Positions 9,517 through 19,091 are shown, counted from the first letter of the stretch. The stretch is 64,000 nt of DNA from JAFDZW01 sp964404255 (GCA_964404255.1 CAYOJJ010000007.1:82427-146426), one strand, 5' to 3'. Made by a program: numbers and translations. Notes: generated by a model from the letters alone, not told the origin.

Positions 9517-12500
9517 ATGAAAAAGATCACTATTTTACTACTGGTTCTCCTTAGCGCTCTTCGTCTGAATGCACAGGGATTAAATTCTGATGGGCGGGAC
9601 TTCTATGTTGGGTATCTTTATCCATCGTTTAACTCCTATTCCGGTACTGTAAATGTCACCAGTTTTTTTGGTGTCTATGTCCTGATCTCCAGTTACTCGG
9701 ATAACACGGTAACGATTTCCAATTTTGATAACAATGGAAAGGAGCTCAATAAGCAGCAGTATTCCATTCAGGCGCATAAAACATTGCAGCTCCCTATCGA
9801 TCGTGCTCTGATGCGAATGACGGATCCCGGTGGAACGCCTGAATATAAGGCAATGCATATCAAAGCGGCATTTCCGGTGAACGTCCAATATTTTAGCACC
9901 GGAGCTTGCTCGGGAGGTAGCTATCTGTCACTACCCACTAACACCCTGGGAAAGAATTATGTCGTGGAATCGTATCACGATAATCCAAATGGTAAAGGGG
10001 GAATTCTCAGTAATGATAACTCGGCCGGATATTGTATGGTGATCGCTCCATTCGATAATACTTCGGTAACGATCACACCTGCCTCAACTACCCAGGCACC
10101 GATCGGGGGAAACCCACATATCGGTACCTACTGCGGCACGGCCTCGGAATTAATACCCCATCCTTTTACCATACAACTGAGCCGGGGTCAATGTTATATG
10201 CTCAAATCGGAAGGAAAGGATGCTGCCTGCGATTTATCGGGCACGACAATTACGGGTGATAAACCTCTTGCCGTTATTGCCGGCCATGAAAATGCACTTA
10301 CCGATGGCAGCGATGTCGGGACGATCAATGTAGAACAGCGGGATTTTATGATCGAGCAAATGCTGCCGGTAGAATACTGGGATACGGCCGGATACGTCGT
10401 CGTCCCCTTTATTGATTCTAAAGGTGCGCCCGGAGGAAACGGCGATGAGGTTCGGGTGTTTTTCGATAGCGGAAGCTATTCCTCCTTGCATGGCACGAAT
10501 GCTCTGGTATCGGAAAGTCCGTCCAATACGCTCTTTGGTCCGCCGATGTATCCTCACGATACAATTACCACCCCAAGGCATTATTTTTCTACGAACGGGA
10601 AGAAATTCCATCTGGCTCAATATGATCAGCGTGCTCAGGGGAGTTCGCCTTTTCCTTGTCCGAGCCAAATGACTATTATTCCAAAGTCATTATGGAAAAC
10701 CTCCTATGCGTGGTTTGTCCCGGCTAATACCTTTGAGGTCCTACAGGGCTATTACATTACACTGATCTGTAGAAAAACTGATTTCGATCATGATTCTATT
10801 TTGGTCGGATTCAATGGAGGTAAGCCTGCTTCCATTAAAAAGAATTTTTCTATACAACGGACCTACTCTTTACCTGATTTTCCGGATTACACGGGCGTAA
10901 TATTAAAAATGACTTCTGGCTCGTTCTATGCGACTTCCATTGCAAAAGGGTCGGATAATAAAGGTAACCAGCCGTTTATGATCTATAATTATGGATTCCG
11001 GGGTGTCGATCCCGATCGTGATCTCGGAGATTTCGATGGGGATGATTATTTCTTTTCTTATGCGTTACCAATTGGGTTTTCCGCTCATACGGGTCATACA
11101 AGTCATCTTACTGTCAGAGTTGATACAGAATGTGGAAAATGGAATGTCTGCACCAATAGCAATGGCTCAGGCATTCGCTCTATTGAAATAGTAAACGACC
11201 CCAATGGCGATTATATACCTGGTAGAGCAGTATCGTATAATGTTAAACTCGATTCAGCTAATGACCCCAATGGCATGAATGAAGTGGTCTATCCGGGAAT
11301 CGATACTCAAGTCTGTGTCAGCATCCAGGTCATCAATAACTTCGATTCTGCGGCAGCTTCCGTCTATATTGTCGATAATGAAGGCAACGGACAATTAGTC
11401 CCACTGCACTTTAGCGGCAAAAATTTAACCACGCGAATAACCCCAACTACTTTCGGATCGGCTGGTAAAGATAGCATTGTCTTTCCGCCTACTGCTATCG
11501 GAGATCAGAAATGCGCAACCTTCACCTGCATTAATGCTACTGCGGGCCAATCCACAACTATTACAGCAGCTTCATTGAAATCTTCGAGTACTGCTTTTGC
11601 CGTCACCTCAACCATACCAGCATTACCAGTTACCCTAAGCCAGGGAGATTCATTAAGTATTACTGTCTGCTTTACGCCGACCGATACATCAATTGCATCT
11701 GATATCTTAGTATTGAAGACTGATTGTTCACCGGTTGAAATAGCAGTACTAGGTCAGAGTGGAAGTGGTATTATCCATGCCGGTGATGTAGATTTTGGTA
11801 TGCAGGTTGTGGACTCTACCACTTGTGCCGGGAAAATTATCGTTCAAAATATTGGAAATTTCCCCTTCACGATAGAAGGTGCCAACCTTTCAGGATCCAG
11901 CGCCTTTAGCATTGCTATGGGAAATCTTCAGAAGTTTCCCAAGGTATTATATCCTGCTAACGACCCATCGCATCCTCATAAGGATACTATGCAAGTAAGT
12001 GTCTGCTATACTCCTGCATCGCTTGGTCCAGATTCCGCTGTTTGTACTTGGCTTACAAATATTAGCACACCGTTTCTTGCTAAGGGTAAGCTGGTGTCCA
12101 GACTTTCTGGAGTAGGAGTAAAAGCTGGTGTGCATTGGAGCGCTCCGACTGCTTCGGATAGTGCAACCAGCCAATCTTCTATTGTGTATCGAGTGATATT
12201 AACTAATAATTCTCACTCGACGCGGCATATTCGCGAGGTATTCTTTGCTGGCAAGGATACAGCCGAATATTCGATCCATGGCAACCAAATGAATTATAAT
12301 CCATTATCAGATTTCCCACTCAATAGCGGTGATCAGATATGGATAGATTATCAATGGAAGCCGAATGTGAACGGCCCTCGTGGTACCGCACCTCGCTTGG
12401 TCTCGTTGATAGCCACTTACGATAACGGAACATCGGAAGTAGATTCGGCTGCACTTCCGATCACTGGTATCTTACCTGATACTACGGTAGCAGAAGTTGC

Positions 12501-12765
12501 TCCGACACACACTGCTCCATCGTCAATCCATGCCTTTGTAACCGGTAATCTATTGCATATCGAACCGGTCGATCCGCTTTCGGTACGTTCTATAGTATTA
12601 TTCGATATTTTGGGTAAGAAGCTTGGAGAATGGAAGGCAAGCGAAGCAACAGTCTCCAATTCAGGCCTCGATTTAAATATACCGATGTTACTTTCAGGCA
12701 CCTACATAGTGCAGTTATCTACAGATAGCGAACCTGTAAATACTGTATTCCAGATACTTCGATAA
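9517..12765 (+). CDS. Secreted IgGFc-binding-like / ASH-domain protein, array 1 copy 3
   Basis: A 1,082-residue exported protein whose start gives a textbook signal peptide (MKKITILLLVLLSALRLNAQ). The order of parts matches the other long copies: IgGFc-binding-like region to about residue 555 (VIAGHENALTDGSDVGTI and EQMLPVEYWDTAGYV are almost the same as in copy 1), ASH-like domains from about 640 and 755 (GDVDFGMQVVDSTTC), and a terminal domain with IVLFDILGKKLGEW and LSGTYIVQL. It is set off from copy 2 by a terminator and a 165-bp intergenic stretch, so it is probably transcribed on its own. In the second ASH domain, copies 1 and 2 have a CC pair that reads VCYTP here. Confidence 0.78.
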   Translation: MKKITILLLVLLSALRLNAQGLNSDGRDFYVGYLYPSFNSYSGTVNVTSFFGVYVLISSYSDNTVTISNFDNNGKELNKQQYSIQAHKTLQLPIDRALMRMTDPGGTPEYKAMHIKAAFPVNVQYFSTGACSGGSYLSLPTNTLGKNYVVESYHDNPNGKGGILSNDNSAGYCMVIAPFDNTSVTITPASTTQAPIGGNPHIGTYCGTASELIPHPFTIQLSRGQCYMLKSEGKDAACDLSGTTITGDKPLAVIAGHENALTDGSDVGTINVEQRDFMIEQMLPVEYWDTAGYVVVPFIDSKGAPGGNGDEVRVFFDSGSYSSLHGTNALVSESPSNTLFGPPMYPHDTITTPRHYFSTNGKKFHLAQYDQRAQGSSPFPCPSQMTIIPKSLWKTSYAWFVPANTFEVLQGYYITLICRKTDFDHDSILVGFNGGKPASIKKNFSIQRTYSLPDFPDYTGVILKMTSGSFYATSIAKGSDNKGNQPFMIYNYGFRGVDPDRDLGDFDGDDYFFSYALPIGFSAHTGHTSHLTVRVDTECGKWNVCTNSNGSGIRSIEIVNDPNGDYIPGRAVSYNVKLDSANDPNGMNEVVYPGIDTQVCVSIQVINNFDSAAASVYIVDNEGNGQLVPLHFSGKNLTTRITPTTFGSAGKDSIVFPPTAIGDQKCATFTCINATAGQSTTITAASLKSSSTAFAVTSTIPALPVTLSQGDSLSITVCFTPTDTSIASDILVLKTDCSPVEIAVLGQSGSGIIHAGDVDFGMQVVDSTTCAGKIIVQNIGNFPFTIEGANLSGSSAFSIAMGNLQKFPKVLYPANDPSHPHKDTMQVSVCYTPASLGPDSAVCTWLTNISTPFLAKGKLVSRLSGVGVKAGVHWSAPTASDSATSQSSIVYRVILTNNSHSTRHIREVFFAGKDTAEYSIHGNQMNYNPLSDFPLNSGDQIWIDYQWKPNVNGPRGTAPRLVSLIATYDNGTSEVDSAALPITGILPDTTVAEVAPTHTAPSSIHAFVTGNLLHIEPVDPLSVRSIVLFDILGKKLGEWKASEATVSNSGLDLNIPMLLSGTYIVQLSTDSEPVNTVFQILR

Positions 12766-12798
12766 AGAGCGATAAAGCAATTTTTCGAAGCAAAATCT

Positions 12799-12831
12799 AA
12801 AAGCCCGGAGTATGTTATACTCCGGGCTTTT
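12799..12831. terminator. Bidirectional terminator between convergent genes
   Basis: A 15-bp perfect stem with a GTT loop has an A-run on the left and a T-run on the right, so it can end both the plus-strand array gene (stop 12765) and the minus-strand pheT-zapA transcript (stop 12870). Confidence 0.88.
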
Positions 12832-12869
12832 GGCAAAGAAGCTATTGATTCAAAAACGAACAGGTAATT

Positions 12870-13154
12870 CTATTTAGTTACCAGCATTTTTTCTATTTCA
12901 TCACAAAGGGCTTCGAGTTCATCGGCGACTCGTTCTATTTCGCGAAGTTCATTACTTTCGGAATGAACGAGGCGTTCGGCGGCATTAAGGGCGCTTAGCA
13001 CGGCAAGGGTGGTTGGCGGCTTGCCGGGTAGTTTTTGCTGCAGGTCTTTGAGCTCGCTATCGAGTTCACCAGCAATATCCTGCAAGAGCGCTTCGTCATT
13101 GGTTCGAAGCGAGTAATCGGAGCCGAGAATGGTAATTTTTACGGATTCTGCCAT
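12870..13154 (-). CDS. zapA: Cell division protein ZapA
   Basis: A 94-residue protein with the ZapA pattern: an N-terminal KITILGSDYSLRTN strand-turn segment near residues 6-19 that forms the globular head, then a long helix rich in Glu, Leu and Ala for coiled-coil dimerisation, including LAVLSALNAAERLV around 51-64. ZapA binds FtsZ and bundles protofilaments at the division ring. It follows the coiled-coil gene by 3 bp and pheT lies just upstream. It ends at a bidirectional terminator. Confidence 0.88.
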   Translation of the reverse strand: MAESVKITILGSDYSLRTNDEALLQDIAGELDSELKDLQQKLPGKPPTTLAVLSALNAAERLVHSESNELREIERVADELEALCDEIEKMLVTK

Positions 13155-13157
13155 AGC

Positions 13158-13793
13158 TTAGTGCTGCCCATTGAGGGGTACGATACGGTCGATCCGTTCG
13201 ATAAGTGTATCGACGGTTTTTAATAACTCTTGGCGCTCATCTTCAGAAAACTGCATGGCAACTTCCTTCTCGGGTTGGCGCTGCTCGAATTGCTGTTGCA
13301 GCGCATCGCGATCATGGTGCAGTTGTTGAATCTGCTCCTGAAGGTGTTGTAACTGTTCTTCGAGCTGCCGGTTCCGCTCATCAAGAGTATCGATGGTAGC
13401 TTGTTTGGCTTCAAGCTCGGTATGCAGGCCAAGGAGTTCGGTATCTTTTGCTCCGGAATGTTCCTGCAGGGTAAGTACCTCGGTCTCGATCGCTGCGATC
13501 CGGGTATCGCGCTCCGTAATGGTTTCTCTGGCAGCCGAGAGTTCTTCGGTTGTGGCTTGCAGTTGCTCACGAGTGGTATCGGAAAGGGAATCGCGCTGTG
13601 CGGCAATAGTGCGCTCGTTTTCGAGGAGATTTTCTATCTCCTTTAACCGCTGGATCGCATCGGTTCGCGAGCGGTCGAGCAATTGGAATTGCTCCGGTAT
13701 GCCTCCGACAAGCGTAGATAAACGGGTAAGCGCCGTTGCGAGCCGCTCGCGCGCCTGGATCAGATCGGCTTCTCGTTGTTTGGAATCGGTCAT
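13158..13793 (-). CDS. Coiled-coil protein between pheT and zapA
   Basis: A 211-residue soluble protein with no signal peptide or membrane segment. From about residue 55 to 175 it is almost continuous heptad-like sequence rich in Glu, Gln, Leu and Arg (for example EEQLQHLQEQIQQLHHD), which predicts a long coiled coil; about 30 residues at the end (ELLKTVDTLIERIDRIV) form a further amphipathic helix. It starts 5 bp after pheT and ends 3 bp before zapA, so it is surely co-expressed with zapA. By position and form it could be a ZapA partner, like the unrelated ZapB coiled coil of Gammaproteobacteria, but no family was recognised and low-complexity coils give poor homology evidence. Confidence 0.75.
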   Translation of the reverse strand: MTDSKQREADLIQARERLATALTRLSTLVGGIPEQFQLLDRSRTDAIQRLKEIENLLENERTIAAQRDSLSDTTREQLQATTEELSAARETITERDTRIAAIETEVLTLQEHSGAKDTELLGLHTELEAKQATIDTLDERNRQLEEQLQHLQEQIQQLHHDRDALQQQFEQRQPEKEVAMQFSEDERQELLKTVDTLIERIDRIVPLNGQH

Positions 13794-13798
13794 GATTC

Positions 13799-16267
13799 TT
13801 AAGTTCGAAGCGTTGCGCCGGTTGTAGAAGTGACGGTTGCAATCACCGATGCCATAACGGAATCGACTTCTGCATCCTCCAGTGTGCGTTCCTGTGAACG
13901 AAGGGAAAACCGAATTCCGAGGCTTTTCTTTCCCGCCGCTTTCAATTCTTTCGATTCGAATGAGTCAAAAATACGCACCTCTTCGAGTAATTCGGCAGGA
14001 ATACTATTCTTTGCTGTATCCATAAGCGTGCGCGCCGTGATCGGACGATCGACAATAAAAGCAATATCGCGTTCGACGGCCGGATATTTTGGCAGGGCCT
14101 TCGTTGCCCGATCGCTCATTCTCGATGCTGCAGCAAGTTGATGCAGCTGATCATACGAACAGGAAACAATATACGGGGCCGAGCGCAGTTCATACTCCTT
14201 AGCAAGGCCATCGGTTATTTTTCCTGCCACACCAAGCAGCTCTCGTTTATGATAAAAAGAAATGGCTTCGTTGGGGTCTAAATACGTTGGAGCAAGCGAC
14301 CATTCGCCAAGTGACTTACTCTCGGAAAGGGGTGTAACCGTAAGCCCTGGAATTCCAAGGCGCGTGCAAAGCTGTTCCATCACTGCCCGCAGAAAGAAGA
14401 GATCGGCACGTTGTTCCTTCGTATTATAAGCGTTCTTCTCGTCAAGGTTATCCTTGATCAGCACGGCGAGTTCGCCATGCTCTTCAATGTTAGCTACCAG
14501 CCGCGGGTTTTGTTCATACTTAAAGACAGAGCCGGATTCGAAGAGCCGCTGTCCGTTAGCACCGAAACGCTCGTTACGCCGGCAGATATCGAGTAGATTG
14601 GGTACGATACTCGTACGCATTCTTTCAAGCTCGATTGTAAGCGGATTCATTACTTCTACCGGATGCTGCTGAAAGCGGGCTGCTGCTTTAGCCGGAAGCA
14701 TCGGAGTAGAAACACACTCGTAGAAACCAAGAGCAATAAGCTCCAATCGTAATAGTTGATCAAATTCGCCTTTGGAAAGAACATCACGTTCCCGATTGAT
14801 CGGGATCCGGTCTTCGATACTTGTCGGTAGTGCATCGTAACCGATTACGCGGGCGATCTCTTCAATAGCATCTACTTCCTGTAAAAGATCGACGCGCCAG
14901 CTCGGAGCTGTTAATGATAAACGTTCCGGCGTATCGCTATGAATGGAAAAGCCAACTCGCTTAAGCGTCGTGCTAATAGTAGCCGTATCGAGAGAAGTAC
15001 CAAGTAATGCATTCGCTCTGGACGGCCGGAAAGAGAATGTGGCCGGAGCCACGGCTTTTGTATATTCATCGACAATATCAGTCAGGACTTCTCCGCCGGC
15101 AAGTTCGGCCATCAGGGCAGCTGCTCTATCGACGGCGAATATCACATTTTCCATATCAACACCACGCTCGAAGCGATAGGAAGCATCGGTTGAAAGTCCG
15201 AGGCGTTTAGCTGACCTTCGGATAGAAGATGGATTGAAATAGGCCGATTCTATTAAGACTGTTGTCGTCTGATCCGTGATCTCAGAATTCTCTCCGCCCA
15301 TAATACCAGCGATAGCGAGCGGTTTATCTTTATCGCTAATGAGCAGGGTGTCGGGATCGAGCTTGCGTTCTTTGCTATCGAGCGTTACAAAGCTCGAAGC
15401 AAAGCCCTCTGCCCGGCGGACAATAATATGGTTATTCGCAACAGTCCCCAAATCGAAAGCATGGAGCGGATGGCCGCATTCCATGAGCACAAAATTGGTA
15501 ATATCGACGATCGTATTGCGCGGACGCAATCCTACCGCTTCAAGTCTCTTTTTAAGCCATTCCGGTGATTCAGCTACTTTTATACCACGAACTACTCTCG
15601 CAGCATAACGCGGGCAGAGATCGGGGGCTTCGATAGTCACCTTAACTGCCGAAGATGTCTTATCGGCAGCAGTATTTAGAAATTGGGTGTTGATCGCTGG
15701 CCGTCTTACCGGATTACCATTGGCAATGGCTACTTCGCGGGCGATGCCAATATGACTTAAGCAATCGGCACGATTGGGAGTAATTCCTATTTCATAGATG
15801 ATGTCCGTGCCGCCGAGCGCTTCTGCTAATGGCTGGCCGATCACCGAAGAAGCCGGCAATTCTATTAACCCGCTATGGTCATCCGATAAGCCGAGCTCTT
15901 TTGCCGAGCAGAGCATTCCTTCGCTGGTTTCCCCACGAATTTTACTTTTTTTAATGACAAACCCCTCTCCCAGATCGGCCCCGATCTGGGCAACAGCCAC
16001 CATCATGCCTTCACGGACGTTCGGGGCTCCACAGACGATCTTCAGTGGCTCCGCACCCCCAATAGTTACCTGGGTAAGACGAAGTTTATCGGCATTGGGG
16101 TGCGGAATGGCTTCGAGTACTTTACCGACTACGATCTTATTAAATCGCTTTGAAGGATCCTCGATCGATTCTACCTCAATGCCAAGCGAGGTCAGTTTCG
16201 CATCGAGTTCTTCGGGCGAATAGGAATAGTCTATATACTCAGAAAGCCAGTTACCGGAAATATTCAT
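13799..16267 (-). CDS. pheT: Phenylalanine-tRNA ligase beta subunit
   Basis: An 822-residue beta subunit of the alpha2-beta2 enzyme that charges tRNA-Phe. Visible in order: N-terminal EMAP-type tRNA-binding domain around residues 40-150 (VGKVLEAIPHPNADKLRLTQ, VCGAPN), the B3/B4 editing module around 215-390 (ENSEITDQTTTVLIESAYF), the B5 domain around 410-480, the core catalytic-like domain, and a C-terminal FDX-ACB anticodon-binding domain (KYPAVERDIAFIVDRP, RIFDSFESKEL). Length fits the bacterial family. The partner pheS lies upstream on the same strand but is separated by two lipoprotein genes. A terminator hairpin sits only ~30 bp before the start, leaving little room for a promoter. Confidence 0.96.
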   Translation of the reverse strand: MNISGNWLSEYIDYSYSPEELDAKLTSLGIEVESIEDPSKRFNKIVVGKVLEAIPHPNADKLRLTQVTIGGAEPLKIVCGAPNVREGMMVAVAQIGADLGEGFVIKKSKIRGETSEGMLCSAKELGLSDDHSGLIELPASSVIGQPLAEALGGTDIIYEIGITPNRADCLSHIGIAREVAIANGNPVRRPAINTQFLNTAADKTSSAVKVTIEAPDLCPRYAARVVRGIKVAESPEWLKKRLEAVGLRPRNTIVDITNFVLMECGHPLHAFDLGTVANNHIIVRRAEGFASSFVTLDSKERKLDPDTLLISDKDKPLAIAGIMGGENSEITDQTTTVLIESAYFNPSSIRRSAKRLGLSTDASYRFERGVDMENVIFAVDRAAALMAELAGGEVLTDIVDEYTKAVAPATFSFRPSRANALLGTSLDTATISTTLKRVGFSIHSDTPERLSLTAPSWRVDLLQEVDAIEEIARVIGYDALPTSIEDRIPINRERDVLSKGEFDQLLRLELIALGFYECVSTPMLPAKAAARFQQHPVEVMNPLTIELERMRTSIVPNLLDICRRNERFGANGQRLFESGSVFKYEQNPRLVANIEEHGELAVLIKDNLDEKNAYNTKEQRADLFFLRAVMEQLCTRLGIPGLTVTPLSESKSLGEWSLAPTYLDPNEAISFYHKRELLGVAGKITDGLAKEYELRSAPYIVSCSYDQLHQLAAASRMSDRATKALPKYPAVERDIAFIVDRPITARTLMDTAKNSIPAELLEEVRIFDSFESKELKAAGKKSLGIRFSLRSQERTLEDAEVDSVMASVIATVTSTTGATLRT

Positions 16268-16296
16268 ACAGAAAAAAGATGTACCATATATACAAA

Positions 16297-16322
16297 ACCC
16301 CGCCGCAACTGGTTGCGACGGG
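16297..16322 (-). terminator. Terminator after lipoprotein gene, just before pheT
   Basis: CCCCGTCGCAAC on the minus strand pairs with GTTGCGGCGGGG (one G-U wobble) and runs into TTTTGT. It ends the transcript of the lipoprotein gene whose stop is at 16347. It lies 30 bp upstream of the pheT start, so it could also act as an attenuator for pheT. Confidence 0.75.
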
Positions 16323-16346
16323 GCTTTAAAAAAATCGCAGAATCTA

Positions 16347-17114
16347 TTATTTTACAATAGAATAAGCCGTCAGCTTCTGTTCGGTTGTACGACTCTGGCC
16401 AGCAAAACTTACCGCAGCCAATCCCGGATTATCGAAAGTCGAAATAGTATGGAAGAAGTATCCGAGATTTGAATCGAACGAATATTGCTGGCTGGTCTTA
16501 ACATCGATCGAACCAACAAAAGGTACCGTAACAGTTATTACATAGGATAATTGCGACTGGCCGCCGGTAGCATTGCTTTGGCCTGCAATAGCGAGCGTCT
16601 CGGTCCCAAGATATTTTGCCTTTGCTGTAATAGATACTGTGACGGGAACATTGGAGATCGTAATACTGGTGTCCTTAGTATAAATTGTCGTTTCCGTTGT
16701 TGCCTTGCTGCCAAATGTTAATGGAAGCCATTGAACCGGCGGATTAAAAGTGAGCGTCTGACCGGCTACGGTTTGAGAAATGTGATCTACATAGAGATAC
16801 ACGTCGCCATTCGATTCAATAGAATAAATGGTCGTATCTCCATTTTCTACAGCCGTCATGACATTGGTTCTTCCCATAAAACTTTGCCCGCTGCTAACAA
16901 TCATAGCCATCTTGACTGAATCATTATCGGTCACCCCTGTAGCCGTTGAGTCGTGAAGGTGCTGGTTATAGGTATAGGTGCTTCCGGTTTTAGGAATAAC
17001 CTGTTCAGATTTCGGCGGGGTAGTGCTGCTATCGCTACAGCCGTTAAATATTGCTCCACTGGCAATTGCTACGAGTATAGCCGATGCCGCAAAATATCCT
17101 TTAAAACGATTCAT
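16347..17114 (-). CDS. Lipoprotein, family L copy 1
   Basis: A 255-residue predicted lipoprotein: hydrophobic signal peptide, a lipobox-like IFNGC near residues 22-26, then a Ser/Thr-rich linker. The mature part is predicted to be mostly beta strand. It shares GSTYTYN near residue 43, an FMGRTNV-like segment near 80 and a SNGDVYLYVDH block with the genes at 17172 and 20299, so the three form a family. No enzymatic motif or named domain was recognised. It lies on the pheS-pheT strand, 57 bp after its sister gene. Confidence 0.7.
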   Translation of the reverse strand: MNRFKGYFAASAILVAIASGAIFNGCSDSSTTPPKSEQVIPKTGSTYTYNQHLHDSTATGVTDNDSVKMAMIVSSGQSFMGRTNVMTAVENGDTTIYSIESNGDVYLYVDHISQTVAGQTLTFNPPVQWLPLTFGSKATTETTIYTKDTSITISNVPVTVSITAKAKYLGTETLAIAGQSNATGGQSQLSYVITVTVPFVGSIDVKTSQQYSFDSNLGYFFHTISTFDNPGLAAVSFAGQSRTTEQKLTAYSIVK

Positions 17115-17171
17115 GAGTGGGTAAGAATAAGTTATGAATGGGGGAGTAACGGTTTATTAATAACACTTAGT

Positions 17172-17918
17172 TCATTTCAGGGTATAGGAAGTAAGCTCTT
17201 GAACCGATCCAGAGGTGAATCCACCTCCAAAACCCGGAATAGAAAGGGCAGAAGTACTGGTGGTCATTTTAGCAAAATAACCAAGCTTTGGCACAAACCA
17301 GAATGTCTGCTGATAATTTACTAATAGTGAGTTTACTTTTAAAATACATTTACTCGCAGTAAGTATCTCCGAGCCCACAGTTAATTGTTCATCGCCCAAA
17401 TAGTCGATATGTCCGTCAATTCGAATATTCCCTAATCCTTGGAGATTTATTGTGGTATCGAATACTCCCAGCGATTTATAATGGGACGCCGTAGGAAAGG
17501 TAAACCATTGGTTAAGAGTGTTACCGAGGAAAAGGGCAAAAATACCCAAGGCGGATTGATCGAGATAAAGATCAACATCGCCATTGTGTTCGTAGGTATA
17601 ATAATTATTCGTACCATTATCACTAACCTGGAACACTTTTGATTTGCCCATATAATTGGCATTATCGGAAACAACAAAAGCCGTCCACGTAGTATCGGTA
17701 TTAGGGACCTTCACTCCCATGGAATCGGTCTGATAAGCATGGTAGGTATAGGTGGTGCCCATTTTCGGGAAGTAATTACCGCCGTAATCATTTCCTCCGC
17801 CGGTAGTGCTGTTATTCGATGAGCCGGAAGAATCGCTACAGCCGGTTGAAATGAGGGAAACACAAAGCAGCAAGAGAGCTGCTATGCCCAATAGGATACG
17901 CGAAGTTCGTTGTGCCAT
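17172..17918 (-). CDS. Lipoprotein, family L copy 2
   Basis: A 248-residue predicted lipoprotein: signal peptide with IALLLLCVSLISTGC, the Cys at about residue 27, then a Gly/Ser/Asn-rich linker. The body resembles the gene at 16347: PKMGTTYTYHAYQTDSMG, NYMGKSKVFQVSDNG and HNGDVDLYLDQ line up with the matching blocks there. Function is unknown. It sits between pheS and its sister lipoprotein gene. Confidence 0.7.
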   Translation of the reverse strand: MAQRTSRILLGIAALLLLCVSLISTGCSDSSGSSNNSTTGGGNDYGGNYFPKMGTTYTYHAYQTDSMGVKVPNTDTTWTAFVVSDNANYMGKSKVFQVSDNGTNNYYTYEHNGDVDLYLDQSALGIFALFLGNTLNQWFTFPTASHYKSLGVFDTTINLQGLGNIRIDGHIDYLGDEQLTVGSEILTASKCILKVNSLLVNYQQTFWFVPKLGYFAKMTTSTSALSIPGFGGGFTSGSVQELTSYTLK

Positions 17919-18035
17919 AAGAAGAAACGTTACTGCTTGGTAAACCGGAAATCAGCGCGGAAGTTACATCATTTTTAGATGGCCCATTCCACCCTGAATA
18001 TTGACAGACAACCCGCCGATTTGTTTCGGTCACCC

Positions 18036-19091
18036 TTAAAATTGCCGTAAAAAGCGGTAATCGTTATCGGTAAACATTCTAATATCATCAATGCCGTAAC
18101 GCATAAGTGCCGTACGGTCGATGCCCATACCAAATGCATAGCCAGAATACACTTCCGGATCGATGTCGCAGGCTTTCAGCACATTCGGATGCACCATCCC
18201 CGAGCCGAGAATCTCCAGCCACCCGCTTTGTTTACAAACCCTGCAGCCCTTACCTCCGCAGAGATAGCAGCTTACGTCTACTTCAGCGCTTGGTTCGGTA
18301 AAGGGAAAATAAGAAGGACGAAGACGGATCCGGGAATCCTCCCCAAAAAACTGACGGGCAAACATCAACAAAATAGCCTTCAGATCGGCCATTGTAACGC
18401 CTTTATCGATAACCAGACCTTCAAGCTGAAAGAAGCAGGCCGCACTTCGAGCAGTGATCTCTTCATTACGATAGACGCGACCTGGCATAACGGCTCTGAT
18501 CGGCAGTTTGCCGGATTCCATAAGCCGTACCTGTACCGGAGAAGTATGGGTACGAAGGAGCGCCGGCTTTAGATGATTATCGGGTGTCCAGTCTTCTAAA
18601 GGCTTAATAAAAAACGTATCCTGCATATCGCGCGCAGGATGATCCGGAGCAAAATTCAATTTCTCAAAATTGTGAATATCGTCTTCAACTTCCGGACCAT
18701 AAGCTACTTCAAAGCCAAGAGAAGTAAAGATCGAAACCATTCGATTGAGCGTCGCAATAAGGGGGTGCTCATGGCCAGGCTCGCTGACGATGACCGGACG
18801 GGCCGGCATGGTAAGATCGATGGTTTCTGCCGCAGTTTTGCTTCCCTTGCCGAGAGAACTCTCCTTCTTCTTAAATTCGGATTCTACGGTCGTGCGAAGT
18901 TCATTGAGTGCTTTACCGACAGCAGGTTTATCTTCCTTAGAAACAGATTTCAGGTCTTCGAAGAGCTCGGCAATAGAACCTTTACGAACCAAATGGGCAA
19001 GTTTGAATTGTTCGAGCTCGCTGGCGGTGGAAACGGTATCCAATGCGGCCAATAATTCCGAAGTGCGTGTCTGTAATTGGGTTACGGTCAT
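18036..19091 (-). CDS. pheS: Phenylalanine-tRNA ligase alpha subunit
   Basis: A 351-residue catalytic alpha subunit. The first ~90 residues form the helical coiled coil typical of PheS, followed by the class II core: GYEVEDDIHNFEKLNFAPDHPARDMQDTF-type region near residues 130-165 (the Gly is shifted in this copy), a LLRTHTSPVQVR block near 183-194 (motif 2 region), RVYRNEEITARSAACFFQLEG near 208-228, and motif 3 as GFAFGMGIDRTALMRYGI near the end. A C-x2-C / C-x2-C set around 277-291 (CYLCGGKGCRVC) resembles a small zinc knuckle. pheT is on the same strand but 1.8 kb away. Confidence 0.95.
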   Translation of the reverse strand: MTVTQLQTRTSELLAALDTVSTASELEQFKLAHLVRKGSIAELFEDLKSVSKEDKPAVGKALNELRTTVESEFKKKESSLGKGSKTAAETIDLTMPARPVIVSEPGHEHPLIATLNRMVSIFTSLGFEVAYGPEVEDDIHNFEKLNFAPDHPARDMQDTFFIKPLEDWTPDNHLKPALLRTHTSPVQVRLMESGKLPIRAVMPGRVYRNEEITARSAACFFQLEGLVIDKGVTMADLKAILLMFARQFFGEDSRIRLRPSYFPFTEPSAEVDVSCYLCGGKGCRVCKQSGWLEILGSGMVHPNVLKACDIDPEVYSGYAFGMGIDRTALMRYGIDDIRMFTDNDYRFLRQF

